A stretch of 12,826 bases of DNA from JBFJVD01 sp041624375. GTDB lineage: Bacteria > Chloroflexota > Anaerolineae > Anaerolineales > E44-bin32. Shown one piece after another: positions 1 through 6,084 of the stretch. The translations under genes were made by a program, and so were the position numbers. The stretch covers positions 1-12,826 of the forward strand of contig JBFJVD010000066.1 in assembly GCA_041624375.1 (NCBI GenBank), read 5' to 3'. The notes below the pieces were generated by a model. It worked only from the letters and a program-made list of their open reading frames with translations. It did no database searches and was not told where the DNA came from. Every line of letters begins with the position of its first letter. Position 1 is the first letter of the stretch.

Positions 1-69
1 CCCACCCGGCCGGCATACTACGACATCGATCTCGATCCGGAGACTGAACGTGTGATTGGCCTGTCATGA
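1..69 (+). CDS. 3' end of an unidentified gene (partial)
   Basis: An open frame runs in from the left edge for 22 sense codons and stops at a TGA at 67-69. Its visible end reads YYDIDLDPETERVIGLS, a plausible soluble, acidic C-terminus, and its codons have the GC-rich third positions of the neighbouring genes. Too little is present to assign a family. A compact GC inverted repeat (71-86) and a much longer hairpin (109-139) follow the stop, so the transcript may end there. Confidence 0.5.
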   Translation, partial: PTRPAYYDIDLDPETERVIGLS

Positions 70-70
70 A

Positions 71-86
71 AGCGGCCCCGGCCGCT
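71..86. repeat. Short GC-rich inverted repeat after the first stop codon
   Basis: The arms AGCGGCC (71-77) and GGCCGCT (80-86) are perfectly complementary and separated by two bases; in RNA this would fold as a stem of about 5 bp with a 6-nt loop. It lies two bases behind the TGA of the partial gene. There is no clear T tract after it, so at most it is a weak terminator or a transcript-end stabiliser. Confidence 0.35.
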
Positions 87-108
87 GTACGATCTTCGCT
101 CGAGACTG

Positions 109-139
109 AATGTGCCTGGCGCGCTGCGCTAGGCACATT
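109..139. repeat. Long near-perfect hairpin in the leader region of the GH15 gene
   Basis: AATGTGCCT (109-117) is the exact reverse complement of AGGCACATT (131-139). The pairing continues inwards through one G-T pair and four GC pairs (118-122 with 126-130), closing on a 3-nt loop at 123-125. That gives 14 consecutive pairs in 31 nt. No T run follows, so it is not a textbook intrinsic terminator. It could be the end structure of the upstream transcript, a leader element of the GH15 mRNA, or (as DNA) a dyad operator. Confidence 0.6.
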
Positions 140-277
140 GCGTTCAAGGGGGCCACGGTTCGAGCGGGTAGGATAAGGGAGAGCCGAGCCGTTGCTGTGC
201 AAGGTACAGTTTCAGCGTCCGCAGACAAGTTGCAGGCAACCCGGCTTTCCGACAGGCCATCCATGGAGGCGTGTCCC

Positions 278-2089
278 ATGCGCTATCAACCCATCGAGAA
301 CTACGGAATCATCGGAGACCTGCATACGGTTGCGCTGGTAGGAATGGATGGCTCGATCGATTTCATGTGTTTTCCGGAATTCGATTCTCCGTCTATTTTC
401 GCCCGCCTGCTGGATTATGAGAAGGGCGGCTATTTTCGCATCGCCCCCATTCTTGAGGACGCTCAGCATAAGCAGCTCTACCTGCCAGACTCTCCCGTCC
501 TCCTCACTCGGTTCCTCTCAGCTGAAGGCGTGGCCGAGGTATCTGATTTCATGCCGGTCGAATCTATTGGGCCCGCTCACAAGCTTGTGCGGCGCGTGAA
601 GACCGTCCGGGGCGAGATCCGATTCCGGATGACATGCCTGCCCGCATTCGATCATGCGCGCGCTGATCACGAGATTGAGGTGCATGGGGGAGAAGTTCGC
701 TTCCATTCCCATGGACCGATGGGGTTGAACTTGCACTTGCTGGCCCAGGTACCGCTGGAGAGTCATGGCGGGGCTGCCGTTGCTGAATTCAAACTGGCCG
801 CAGGTGAGTCGGCCGCGTTCATCCTCGAGCAGCTGAACGGCGATGAACCCTCGCCTTCGGCTGGGCCTGAGTATGTCTCTGGGTTGTTCAAGGAGACCGT
901 GAATTATTGGCGGGGCTGGGTTGGGCACTCGAAGTACACGGGCCGCTGGCGCGAGATGATTAATCGATCCGCGCTGACCCTGAAGCTGCTGACCTCGCTC
1001 GAGCATGGCTCGATGGTCGCCGCCCCCACGTTCGGCTTGCCGGAGGCAATCGGCGGTGAGCGCAACTGGGACTACCGCTATACCTGGATCCGCGATGCTT
1101 CGTTCACGCTCTACGCCCTGATCCGCCTTGGCTACACAGAAGAGGCAGCCAAATTTATGCAGTGGATCGAAGACCGGTGTCACGATATCGGGCCGAAGGG
1201 TTCCCTACAGATCATGTATGGCATTGACGGGCGCAAGGAGCTCACGGAGAGCACCCTCGATCACCTGGAAGGGTACCGCGGATCACGTCCCGTGCGCATT
1301 GGCAACGGCGCCTACGACCAGCTCCAGCTGGACATCTACGGGGAACTGATGGATTCCGTCTATCTCTTCAACAAGCACGGGCATCCGATCGCCTACGACC
1401 TTTGGGACGATCTGGTGGGACTGATCGACTGGGTGACGGACAACTGGCAGCGGCCCGACGAGGGGATCTGGGAGGTGCGTGGGGGTGAGCGCGAGTTTCT
1501 CTACTCGCGGTTGATGTGCTGGGTGGCCCTGGACCGAGGCATCCGGCTGGCCATGAAGCGCTCATTTCCAGCGCCGCTGGAGCGCTGGCGCAACGTACGC
1601 GATCAGATCTTCCATGACATCTACGCCAATTTCTGGCATGATGGCAAGCAAGCGTTTATCCAAGCCAAAGGGACATCGGCGCTGGATGCTTCGAGCCTCC
1701 TGATGCCGCTGGTCAAGTTCATCAGCCCCAGAGATCCGAGATGGCTCTCTCACCTTGAAGCCATCGAGCGCGAACTGGTGTTCGATTCATTGGTTTATCG
1801 GTACAACGTAGAGGAGACCCCAGACGGTCTGGCAGGCGACGAGGGGACGTTCAGCATCTGCACATTCTGGTATGTCGAATGCCTCTCGCGGGCCGGGGAA
1901 CTGCAGAAGGCCCGCTTCTATTTCGAAAAGATGCTGGGCTACGCCAACCACCTGGGACTGTACGCTGAGGAACTTGGCCCGCGGGGGGAGCATCTGGGCA
2001 ACTTCCCCCAGGCTTTTACCCACCTGGCGTTGATCAGCGCGGCCTATGATCTGGATCGAAGACTGTCTGCGGCCGGCTGGTCGAGCTAG
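278..2089 (+). CDS. GH15-family glycoside hydrolase (glucoamylase/trehalase type)
   Basis: The 603-residue protein should hydrolyse alpha-glucosidic bonds from the end of an alpha-glucan, isomaltosaccharide or trehalose. It has the two-part layout of bacterial GH15 enzymes. The N-terminal beta-sandwich (about 1-230) opens with the typical MRYQPIENYGIIGDLHTVAL and contains DGSIDFMCFPEFDSPS. An (alpha/alpha)6 barrel follows, with NWDYRYTWIRDASF at 263-276. The likely general acid is E399 in DEGIWEVRGG (394-403) and the likely base is in YAEELGPRGEHLGNFPQAF (from 562, E564 or E565). I chose the ATG at 278 because GGAGG lies 8 nt before it at 265-269 and the family N-terminus begins exactly there; the longer frame from 110 runs through a hairpin and has no family similarity. 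No signal peptide is seen, so it is probably cytoplasmic. Trehalase and glucoamylase cannot be told apart by eye. Confidence 0.93.
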   Translation: MRYQPIENYGIIGDLHTVALVGMDGSIDFMCFPEFDSPSIFARLLDYEKGGYFRIAPILEDAQHKQLYLPDSPVLLTRFLSAEGVAEVSDFMPVESIGPAHKLVRRVKTVRGEIRFRMTCLPAFDHARADHEIEVHGGEVRFHSHGPMGLNLHLLAQVPLESHGGAAVAEFKLAAGESAAFILEQLNGDEPSPSAGPEYVSGLFKETVNYWRGWVGHSKYTGRWREMINRSALTLKLLTSLEHGSMVAAPTFGLPEAIGGERNWDYRYTWIRDASFTLYALIRLGYTEEAAKFMQWIEDRCHDIGPKGSLQIMYGIDGRKELTESTLDHLEGYRGSRPVRIGNGAYDQLQLDIYGELMDSVYLFNKHGHPIAYDLWDDLVGLIDWVTDNWQRPDEGIWEVRGGEREFLYSRLMCWVALDRGIRLAMKRSFPAPLERWRNVRDQIFHDIYANFWHDGKQAFIQAKGTSALDASSLLMPLVKFISPRDPRWLSHLEAIERELVFDSLVYRYNVEETPDGLAGDEGTFSICTFWYVECLSRAGELQKARFYFEKMLGYANHLGLYAEELGPRGEHLGNFPQAFTHLALISAAYDLDRRLSAAGWSS

Positions 2090-2880
2090 CCCCTCAGCCA
2101 GCCACGTCCCCAGTAGTAGACCAGCGCAAAGATCTCACGAAATGCCGACTGGCTCCCCTGGAGCGAGGCCGCGTTTGGCGCCCAGGCCGGCTGCGTACGC
2201 ATGGCTTGTGTTTGATTGGGCGCAGCAGAGGGCAGCACGTCCATGCCCTGGCCGCGAAATGTGGCCACCGCGCGCCACATGTGAAGCTCAGAAGTCACCA
2301 GAACTACCCGCTGAATCCCCCGCTCCTCCAGGATCGACCGGATATTGACGGCCTGCTCATAGGTGTTCCGAGACGCGGTCTCGACAATCATACGATCCCG
2401 GGGGATTCCGAGCGCGGCCAGCGACTCGAGCAGCGCCAGCGCTTCCGGCGCCTGAGCCCCTTCCCTGGCTCCCACGCCCCCGGACACGATCAGAAGCGGC
2501 GGGCCGAGTTGATTGTAGACGCGCGCCGCCTCCAGCGATCGCAGCGCGCTCGCCTCACTCAGGACGTCGAGAGAGGAATCCCCCAGCTGATGGGTCACGG
2601 CGCCGCCGCCCAACAGAACCACCGCCTGCACATCAACCGTGATCGCCGCTTCGCCCAGCGATCCGTAGTCCCGGCGCAGCGCGGCTTCGAGGAGGTCGAC
2701 CACGAGAGGAGTGCTGAGGGCCCAATACAATGCCAGGAGCGACACCAGGACCCGGCGCCCCCAGCGCTGCCGAGAGCTTCCCATAAAGAGCAAAACCGTA
2801 CCGACACTGGCGCCAAGGAGGAGGAACATGGCCGAGCCCGGCAACAGATAGCTCTTGACAAGGTCGACGAGACTGTCCAT
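2086..2880 (-). CDS. DUF218 (YdcF/ElyC-like) membrane-anchored protein
   Basis: 264 residues. Two hydrophobic segments near the N-terminus (about 17-34 and 44-64) anchor it in the membrane. A DUF218 domain of about 85-260 follows: VVLLGGGAV (87-95), LLIVSGG (129-135), the family signature ETASRNTYEQA (167-177) and TSELHMWRA (196-204). It ends in YYWGRGWL, the usual kind of DUF218 C-terminus. Members such as E. coli ElyC (YcbC) affect envelope and peptidoglycan biogenesis, SanA affects the envelope barrier, and the biochemical reaction is largely unknown. The start at 2880 is 22 nt behind the stop of the upstream glycosyltransferase, so the two are probably co-transcribed; no good Shine-Dalgarno precedes it. 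A longer frame would overlap the glycosyltransferase and was rejected. Its TAG overlaps the TAG of the convergent GH15 gene in a shared CTAG. Confidence 0.88.
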   Translation of the reverse strand: MDSLVDLVKSYLLPGSAMFLLLGASVGTVLLFMGSSRQRWGRRVLVSLLALYWALSTPLVVDLLEAALRRDYGSLGEAAITVDVQAVVLLGGGAVTHQLGDSSLDVLSEASALRSLEAARVYNQLGPPLLIVSGGVGAREGAQAPEALALLESLAALGIPRDRMIVETASRNTYEQAVNIRSILEERGIQRVVLVTSELHMWRAVATFRGQGMDVLPSAAPNQTQAMRTQPAWAPNAASLQGSQSAFREIFALVYYWGRGWLRG

Positions 2881-2902
2881 TAGCTGAAGTTCACAGTCGG
2901 GT

Positions 2903-4150
2903 TCAAGCGACGGCCTGAAGCATAGATTTGTAGAGATTGACGATCTTGTCGGCGATGAGCGGCCAGGCATATTGAACTGCGTACTCGGCAGCCCGTTCGC
3001 CCAGCGTCTCACGCAGGCTCGCATTCTCGAGAAGCTCCCGCAGCCTGGCAGCGAGCGCCGCCGCATCTCCCGCCGGCACGTGGAAGCCGGTTTCTCCGTC
3101 CCGCACCAGAAACACAAGGCCGCCAGTCTCCGAGGCAACCACGGGTGTGCCGCAGGCCATCGCCTCAAGCGCAACCAGGCCGAAGGATTCATAGTGTGAG
3201 GGGATGACCACCACTTCGGCCGCCGAATAGTAATACTGGAGCGTATCCTGATCGCGCTTTCCCAGGAACGTCACAAGATGGCCGATTTCCATCTCGCGGC
3301 ACAACTCCTGAAGCCGGACCATCTCTGCTGTGCGCTGGGCTCGCGTTTCGCCAGGGTCGCCTCCGATGATGGCCAGGTATAGAGGTGGCTCACCGAGCAC
3401 TCCCTGCTCATCAAGCAGTTTGATGGCCTCCAGCAAAGTGTCAATCCCTTTCAGCGGCTCGATCCGGCCAACAAACAGAATCATCTTCTGGTCGGGCTCG
3501 ACGCCGACAAATTCTCGCGATTCATCGCTGTCGATCGGATAGAAACGCCCGGTATCGACCCCGGGCGGGATCACCACCACCCTCTCCGTATCCGCCTTAT
3601 AGAGCCACTGGAACTGCGCCAGCTCCGCCTGCGTCGCCGCAACCACCCGATCCGTCTCGGCAAGTAGCCGATGCTCAGCTTGAAGGCGAAGCTCCGAAGC
3701 GGCTTCCTCCGGACTTCGGGCCACTCGGCTCTTCATCATCGCCAGCGTGTGAAACATCTGGATCACCGGGATATCCCAAGTCGCCTTGAGCTCCAGAGCC
3801 GCAAGCCCTGAAAGCCAGTAATGGCTGTGAATCAGGTCGTAGTAAATTCCTTTGGCGTTCGCGAAAGCAAGCACCCGCTCAACGAATTCAGGGAGGTAGT
3901 CGGCCAATTGATCTTTATCTGTCGGATGCTCGGGGCCAGCCGGAATATGGACGATCCGGTTTCCATAGCCGAGATTGTGCAGCACATGCGGAACATGTTC
4001 GTCCTGTGATCGGGTGAAGACATCCACGCCCACCCCACGCCGGCCAAGGTAGCGGGTGAGATCCCGGACGTAGACGTTCATCCCGCCGGTGTCCTTACCG
4101 CCCAGGGTCGCCAATGGGCAGGTATGGTACGAAATCATCGCGATCCGCAT
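2903..4150 (-). CDS. MshA-like GT4 glycosyltransferase
   Basis: 415 residues, a GT-B fold retaining glycosyltransferase. The start MRIAMISYHTCPL and GGMNVYV (22-28) match the N-terminal acceptor domain of the MshA / sucrose-phosphate-synthase-like group, as does DLIHSHYWLSG (105-115). The C-terminal nucleotide-sugar domain has FVGRIEPLKGIDTLLEA and the EX7E motif ESFGLVALE with E321 and E329. Actinobacterial MshA joins GlcNAc to inositol phosphate for mycothiol; outside that phylum the donor and acceptor are usually unknown, so I name only the family. Two in-frame ATGs lie further upstream (4159, 4186), but 4150 fits the family start. A -35/-10 pair ends exactly 7 nt before 4150, which would make the mRNA leaderless. 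It is the first gene of a unit with the DUF218 protein, so a role in cell-envelope or compatible-solute glycoside synthesis is possible. Confidence 0.9.
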   Translation of the reverse strand: MRIAMISYHTCPLATLGGKDTGGMNVYVRDLTRYLGRRGVGVDVFTRSQDEHVPHVLHNLGYGNRIVHIPAGPEHPTDKDQLADYLPEFVERVLAFANAKGIYYDLIHSHYWLSGLAALELKATWDIPVIQMFHTLAMMKSRVARSPEEAASELRLQAEHRLLAETDRVVAATQAELAQFQWLYKADTERVVVIPPGVDTGRFYPIDSDESREFVGVEPDQKMILFVGRIEPLKGIDTLLEAIKLLDEQGVLGEPPLYLAIIGGDPGETRAQRTAEMVRLQELCREMEIGHLVTFLGKRDQDTLQYYYSAAEVVVIPSHYESFGLVALEAMACGTPVVASETGGLVFLVRDGETGFHVPAGDAAALAARLRELLENASLRETLGERAAEYAVQYAWPLIADKIVNLYKSMLQAVA

Positions 4151-4157
4151 GGTCCCC

Positions 4158-4186
4158 ATTATCACGCCCACGCGCCGGGTTGCCAA
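4158..4186 (-). promoter_or_regulatory. Promoter of the glycosyltransferase-DUF218 unit
   Basis: Read on the minus strand, TTGGCA (4186-4181) is followed after 17 nt by GATAAT (4163-4158). That is five of six matches to each sigma-70 consensus at optimal spacing. Seven nucleotides then separate the -10 from the ATG at 4150, so transcription should begin at or within a base or two of the start codon. The -35 box overlaps a -35-like TTGCCA of the divergent tRNA promoter. Confidence 0.65.
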
Positions 4187-4211
4187 GACCAGGAGGCCGC
4201 CGTGATATAAT
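4180..4211 (+). promoter_or_regulatory. Promoter of tRNA-Thr, extended -10
   Basis: TGATATAAT at 4203-4211 is a perfect extended -10 (TGn plus consensus TATAAT). A TTGCCA sits at 4180-4185, but the spacer of 20 nt is long, so the extended -10 probably carries most of the recognition. Initiation about 7 nt downstream (near 4218) leaves a 5' leader of only a few bases before the mature tRNA end at 4222. Confidence 0.65.
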
Positions 4212-4221
4212 CCTGCAGCCC

Positions 4222-4293
4222 GCCACCGTAGCTCAGGGGCAGAGCAGGCGTTTCGTAAACGTCAGGTCGAGGGTTCGAATCCCTCCGGTGGCT
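4222..4293 (+). tRNA. tRNA-Thr, anticodon CGT
   Basis: A complete cloverleaf can be drawn by hand. The acceptor stem GCCACCG (4222-4228) pairs perfectly with CGGTGGC (4286-4292), with T4293 as discriminator. The D stem is GCTC/GAGC (4231-4234, 4242-4245). The anticodon stem is 4247-4251 with 4259-4263 (one G-T pair), and the loop TTCGTAA puts CGT at 4254-4256, decoding ACG (threonine). The variable loop is 5 nt. The T stem is GAGGG/CCCTC around TTCGAAT (4274-4280). CCA is not encoded, so it must be added enzymatically. No integrated element or duplicated 3' tRNA end is seen beside it. Confidence 0.96.
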
Positions 4294-4297
4294 CTTC

Positions 4298-4327
4298 CGC
4301 TCCCCAAACGGGAGCGTTTCGCATTTC
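4298..4327 (+). terminator. Intrinsic terminator of the tRNA-Thr gene
   Basis: CGCTCCC (4298-4304) and GGGAGCG (4310-4316) form a perfect 7-bp stem with a CAAAC loop, followed directly by the T-rich TTTCGCATTTC. It lies 5 nt behind the tRNA and should end that transcript before udk. The T-rich part overlaps the weak -35 (4318-4323) proposed for udk. Confidence 0.75.
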
Positions 4328-4346
4328 TTGAGGGGAACCGTATAAT
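4318..4346 (+). promoter_or_regulatory. Candidate udk promoter overlapping its first ATG
   Basis: TTCGCA (4318-4323, four of six consensus matches), a 17-nt spacer and a perfect TATAAT (4341-4346) form a sigma-70 promoter. The last bases of TATAAT are the first bases of the ATG at 4345. Initiation 7-8 nt downstream would start the RNA at the second in-frame ATG (4354), giving a leaderless message. The tRNA terminator just upstream makes a dedicated promoter necessary here unless there is readthrough. Confidence 0.5.
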
Positions 4347-5022
4347 GCGGGGCATGGCCGAGCGCTCTCCACCTGTCGTAATCGGCATCGCTGGCGGAAC
4401 CGGCTCCGGAAAGACGACGGTCGCCAACGTCGTCCTGGAGCGGATCGGCGCAGATCAAATCTCCTTCGTCCCGCAGGATGCCTACTACAAAGACCTCGGT
4501 GACCTGCCCGAATCCCAGCGCCAACTTGTCAACTTCGATCACCCCGATTCGCTGGAGACCAGCCTCATGATCGATCATGTCAGCGCGCTGCGCCGCTGGG
4601 AGGCGGCGGAAATCCCGGTTTACGATTTCACCCGCCACACGCGCACCGGCGAAGTCGTCCGTGTTGAGCCTCACCCGATTGTGCTTGTCGAGGGCATCCT
4701 CATCTTTGTGGAGCAGCGGCTCGTCGATTTGCTCGATGTAAAGATCTTCGTTGACACGCCCGCCGACATTCGTTTCATCCGCCGGCTGCAGCGAGACATC
4801 GTCGAACGTGGACGAACGCTGGAATCAGTGATCCATCAATACGAATCGACTGTGCGGCCCATGCACCTTGAATTCGTCGAACCGTCCAAGCGCCATGCAG
4901 ATGTCATTATCCCTGAAGGCGGCCTCAACACCGTGGCCATCGACATGGTCGTTGCTCGTCTGCAGGGCCTGATCCCGCGCAATTCCCGACAAGGAGCGAA
5001 AGATGCAGCCAATGAAGTATGA
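4345..5022 (+). CDS. udk: Uridine kinase
   Basis: 225 residues (222 from the second ATG), the usual size for the family. It phosphorylates uridine and cytidine to UMP and CMP using ATP or GTP in pyrimidine salvage, in the cytoplasm. The P-loop GGTGSGKT is at residues 17-24. QDAYYKD, NFDHPDSLE and YDFTRHTR form the uridine/cytidine site typical of Udk. VEGILIF is the Walker B-like strand, and RLQRDIVERGRT the lid region. Two starts compete: ATG 4345 has AGGGGA 8 nt upstream (4331-4336), while ATG 4354 would be the 5' end of a leaderless RNA made from the TATAAT at 4341. I list the first because of its Shine-Dalgarno. The gene ends 20 nt inside the following cyclophilin gene, so the two are translationally close-coupled. 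Confidence 0.93.
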   Translation: MRGMAERSPPVVIGIAGGTGSGKTTVANVVLERIGADQISFVPQDAYYKDLGDLPESQRQLVNFDHPDSLETSLMIDHVSALRRWEAAEIPVYDFTRHTRTGEVVRVEPHPIVLVEGILIFVEQRLVDLLDVKIFVDTPADIRFIRRLQRDIVERGRTLESVIHQYESTVRPMHLEFVEPSKRHADVIIPEGGLNTVAIDMVVARLQGLIPRNSRQGAKDAANEV

Positions 5023-5518
5023 GCAGCCCCCGGCGTTGACGCTCGATCCCGAAAAAAGCTATCAGGCGAGGATCAAGACGGATCAGGGCGAGATGGTTGC
5101 GGTCCTCCACGCCCGGCGGGCCCCCCGAACCGTCAACAACTTCGTCTTCCTGGCACGAGAAGGATTCTATGACGGCGTGATCTTTCATCGCGTGATCGAC
5201 GACTTCATGGCCCAGACCGGCGACCCGACCGGCACCGGAACCGGAGGCCCAGGCTATCGGTTCGAGGATGAGTTTCACCCCGACCTTCGCCATGACGGTG
5301 AAGGCATTCTGTCGATGGCCAACGCCGGCCCAAACACGAACGGATCTCAGTTTTTTATTACGCATCGTGAAACCCCCTGGCTCGACGATCGCCACAGCGT
5401 CTTCGGGCGGCTGGTGAGCGGCCTGGAGGTGCTTCAATCCATTCCGGCACGCGATCCGCAGACCCGAAGCGCGCCCGCCGTCGCCATCCAAAGCATCGTC
5501 ATCGAAGAGACCGAATGA
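5003..5518 (+). CDS. Cyclophilin-type peptidyl-prolyl cis-trans isomerase
   Basis: 171 residues, a single-domain cyclophilin catalysing cis-trans isomerisation of X-Pro bonds. The active-site signature is FHRVIDDFMAQTGD (61-74), with the catalytic Arg63 and Phe68, Met69 and Gln71 in the pocket. It is followed by the MANAGPNTNGSQFFIT block (105-120) and TPWLDDRHSVFG (124-135), with W126 where cyclosporin-sensitive cyclophilins carry tryptophan. No signal peptide is present, so it should be cytoplasmic. The start at 5003 has AAGGAG 6 nt before it (4991-4996). It overlaps the end of udk by 20 nt and the next gene by ATGA, making a compact three-gene unit. The neighbours do not point to a specific client protein. 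Confidence 0.94.
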   Translation: MQPMKYEQPPALTLDPEKSYQARIKTDQGEMVAVLHARRAPRTVNNFVFLAREGFYDGVIFHRVIDDFMAQTGDPTGTGTGGPGYRFEDEFHPDLRHDGEGILSMANAGPNTNGSQFFITHRETPWLDDRHSVFGRLVSGLEVLQSIPARDPQTRSAPAVAIQSIVIEETE

Positions 5519-6084
5519 AGGAAGGTGCCCGCCGCCTGTGGCGCGGCCGTCTGGTCCGCGTTGCACTCCTGGCGGCGATGGTCGCCCTGACAATATTCCT
5601 GGTCTCAATCCGCGAGCAGGCGCAGCAACTGGCCGCATACGGCTATCCGGGCATCTTCGCGCTTTCCATCCTGACGAATGCAACGCTTGTCCTGCCGATG
5701 CCGGGCCTGGCGATAACATTCGCTGCTGGGGCGATTTTCCATCCGCTATGGGTGGGATTGATCGCCGGCGCGGGGGCGACGCTGGGGGAACTGACCGGCT
5801 TCACCGCCGGCCTCACCGGCCATCAGGAACTCGAACGCGTCAGGCTCTACAAGCGCATGGAAGGGCTTACCCGCCGTTACGGCGGTTGGGCGATACTCGT
5901 GATTGCGTTCATCCCGAATCCATTCTTTGATCTGGCCGGGGCAGCCGCCGGCGCGCTCGGGATGCCAGTATCCCAATTCCTTCTCTGGTCCTGGATTGGC
6001 AAGACTTTGAAGATGCTGGTTGTAGCCTACGCGGGGGCGTCGTCAGCCATCTGGGTGCTGGATTATCTCCAGTTCAACCCCTGA
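5515..6084 (+). CDS. VTT/DedA-like (SNARE-associated) membrane protein
   Basis: 189 residues, nearly all hydrophobic, with about five or six membrane segments (roughly 13-32, 41-70, 78-100, 121-147, 153-178). The pattern GIFALSILTNATLVLPMPGL, then AGAGATLGELTGFTAGLTG, then AFIPNPFFDLAGAAAGALGM matches the VTT domain: a re-entrant loop with a conserved glycine- and proline-rich centre, and the second loop F-P-N-P-F-F-D-L-A-G-A-x-A-G. Some bacterial DedA and VTT proteins act in lipid-carrier or phospholipid movement across the membrane; the substrate here is unknown. Start and stop overlap as ATGA with the cyclophilin gene. Its stop lies 11 nt inside the convergent enolase gene, so no room exists for a separate terminator. 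Confidence 0.85.
   Translation: MKEGARRLWRGRLVRVALLAAMVALTIFLVSIREQAQQLAAYGYPGIFALSILTNATLVLPMPGLAITFAAGAIFHPLWVGLIAGAGATLGELTGFTAGLTGHQELERVRLYKRMEGLTRRYGGWAILVIAFIPNPFFDLAGAAAGALGMPVSQFLLWSWIGKTLKMLVVAYAGASSAIWVLDYLQFNP

Noticed and set aside
40..114. Near-repeat GAGACTGAAYGTG at 40-52 and 102-114
   Set aside because: Only two copies of 13 nt with one mismatch, one of them inside a coding end; too short to call a repeat family or attachment site.
110..277. Longer GH15 start adding 56 residues
   Set aside because: The extension runs through the 14-bp hairpin, is Arg/Ala-rich without family similarity, and the ATG at 278 has a good Shine-Dalgarno and the family N-terminus.
2206..2883. 225-codon plus-strand frame opposite the DUF218 gene
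   Set aside because: Arg/Gln/His-rich translation without domain pattern; the opposite strand has the conserved DUF218 motifs and membrane helices.
4222..4330. Possible integration site at the tRNA-Thr 3' end
   Set aside because: No integrase gene and no duplicated tRNA 3' segment is found in the window; the following bases form an ordinary terminator.
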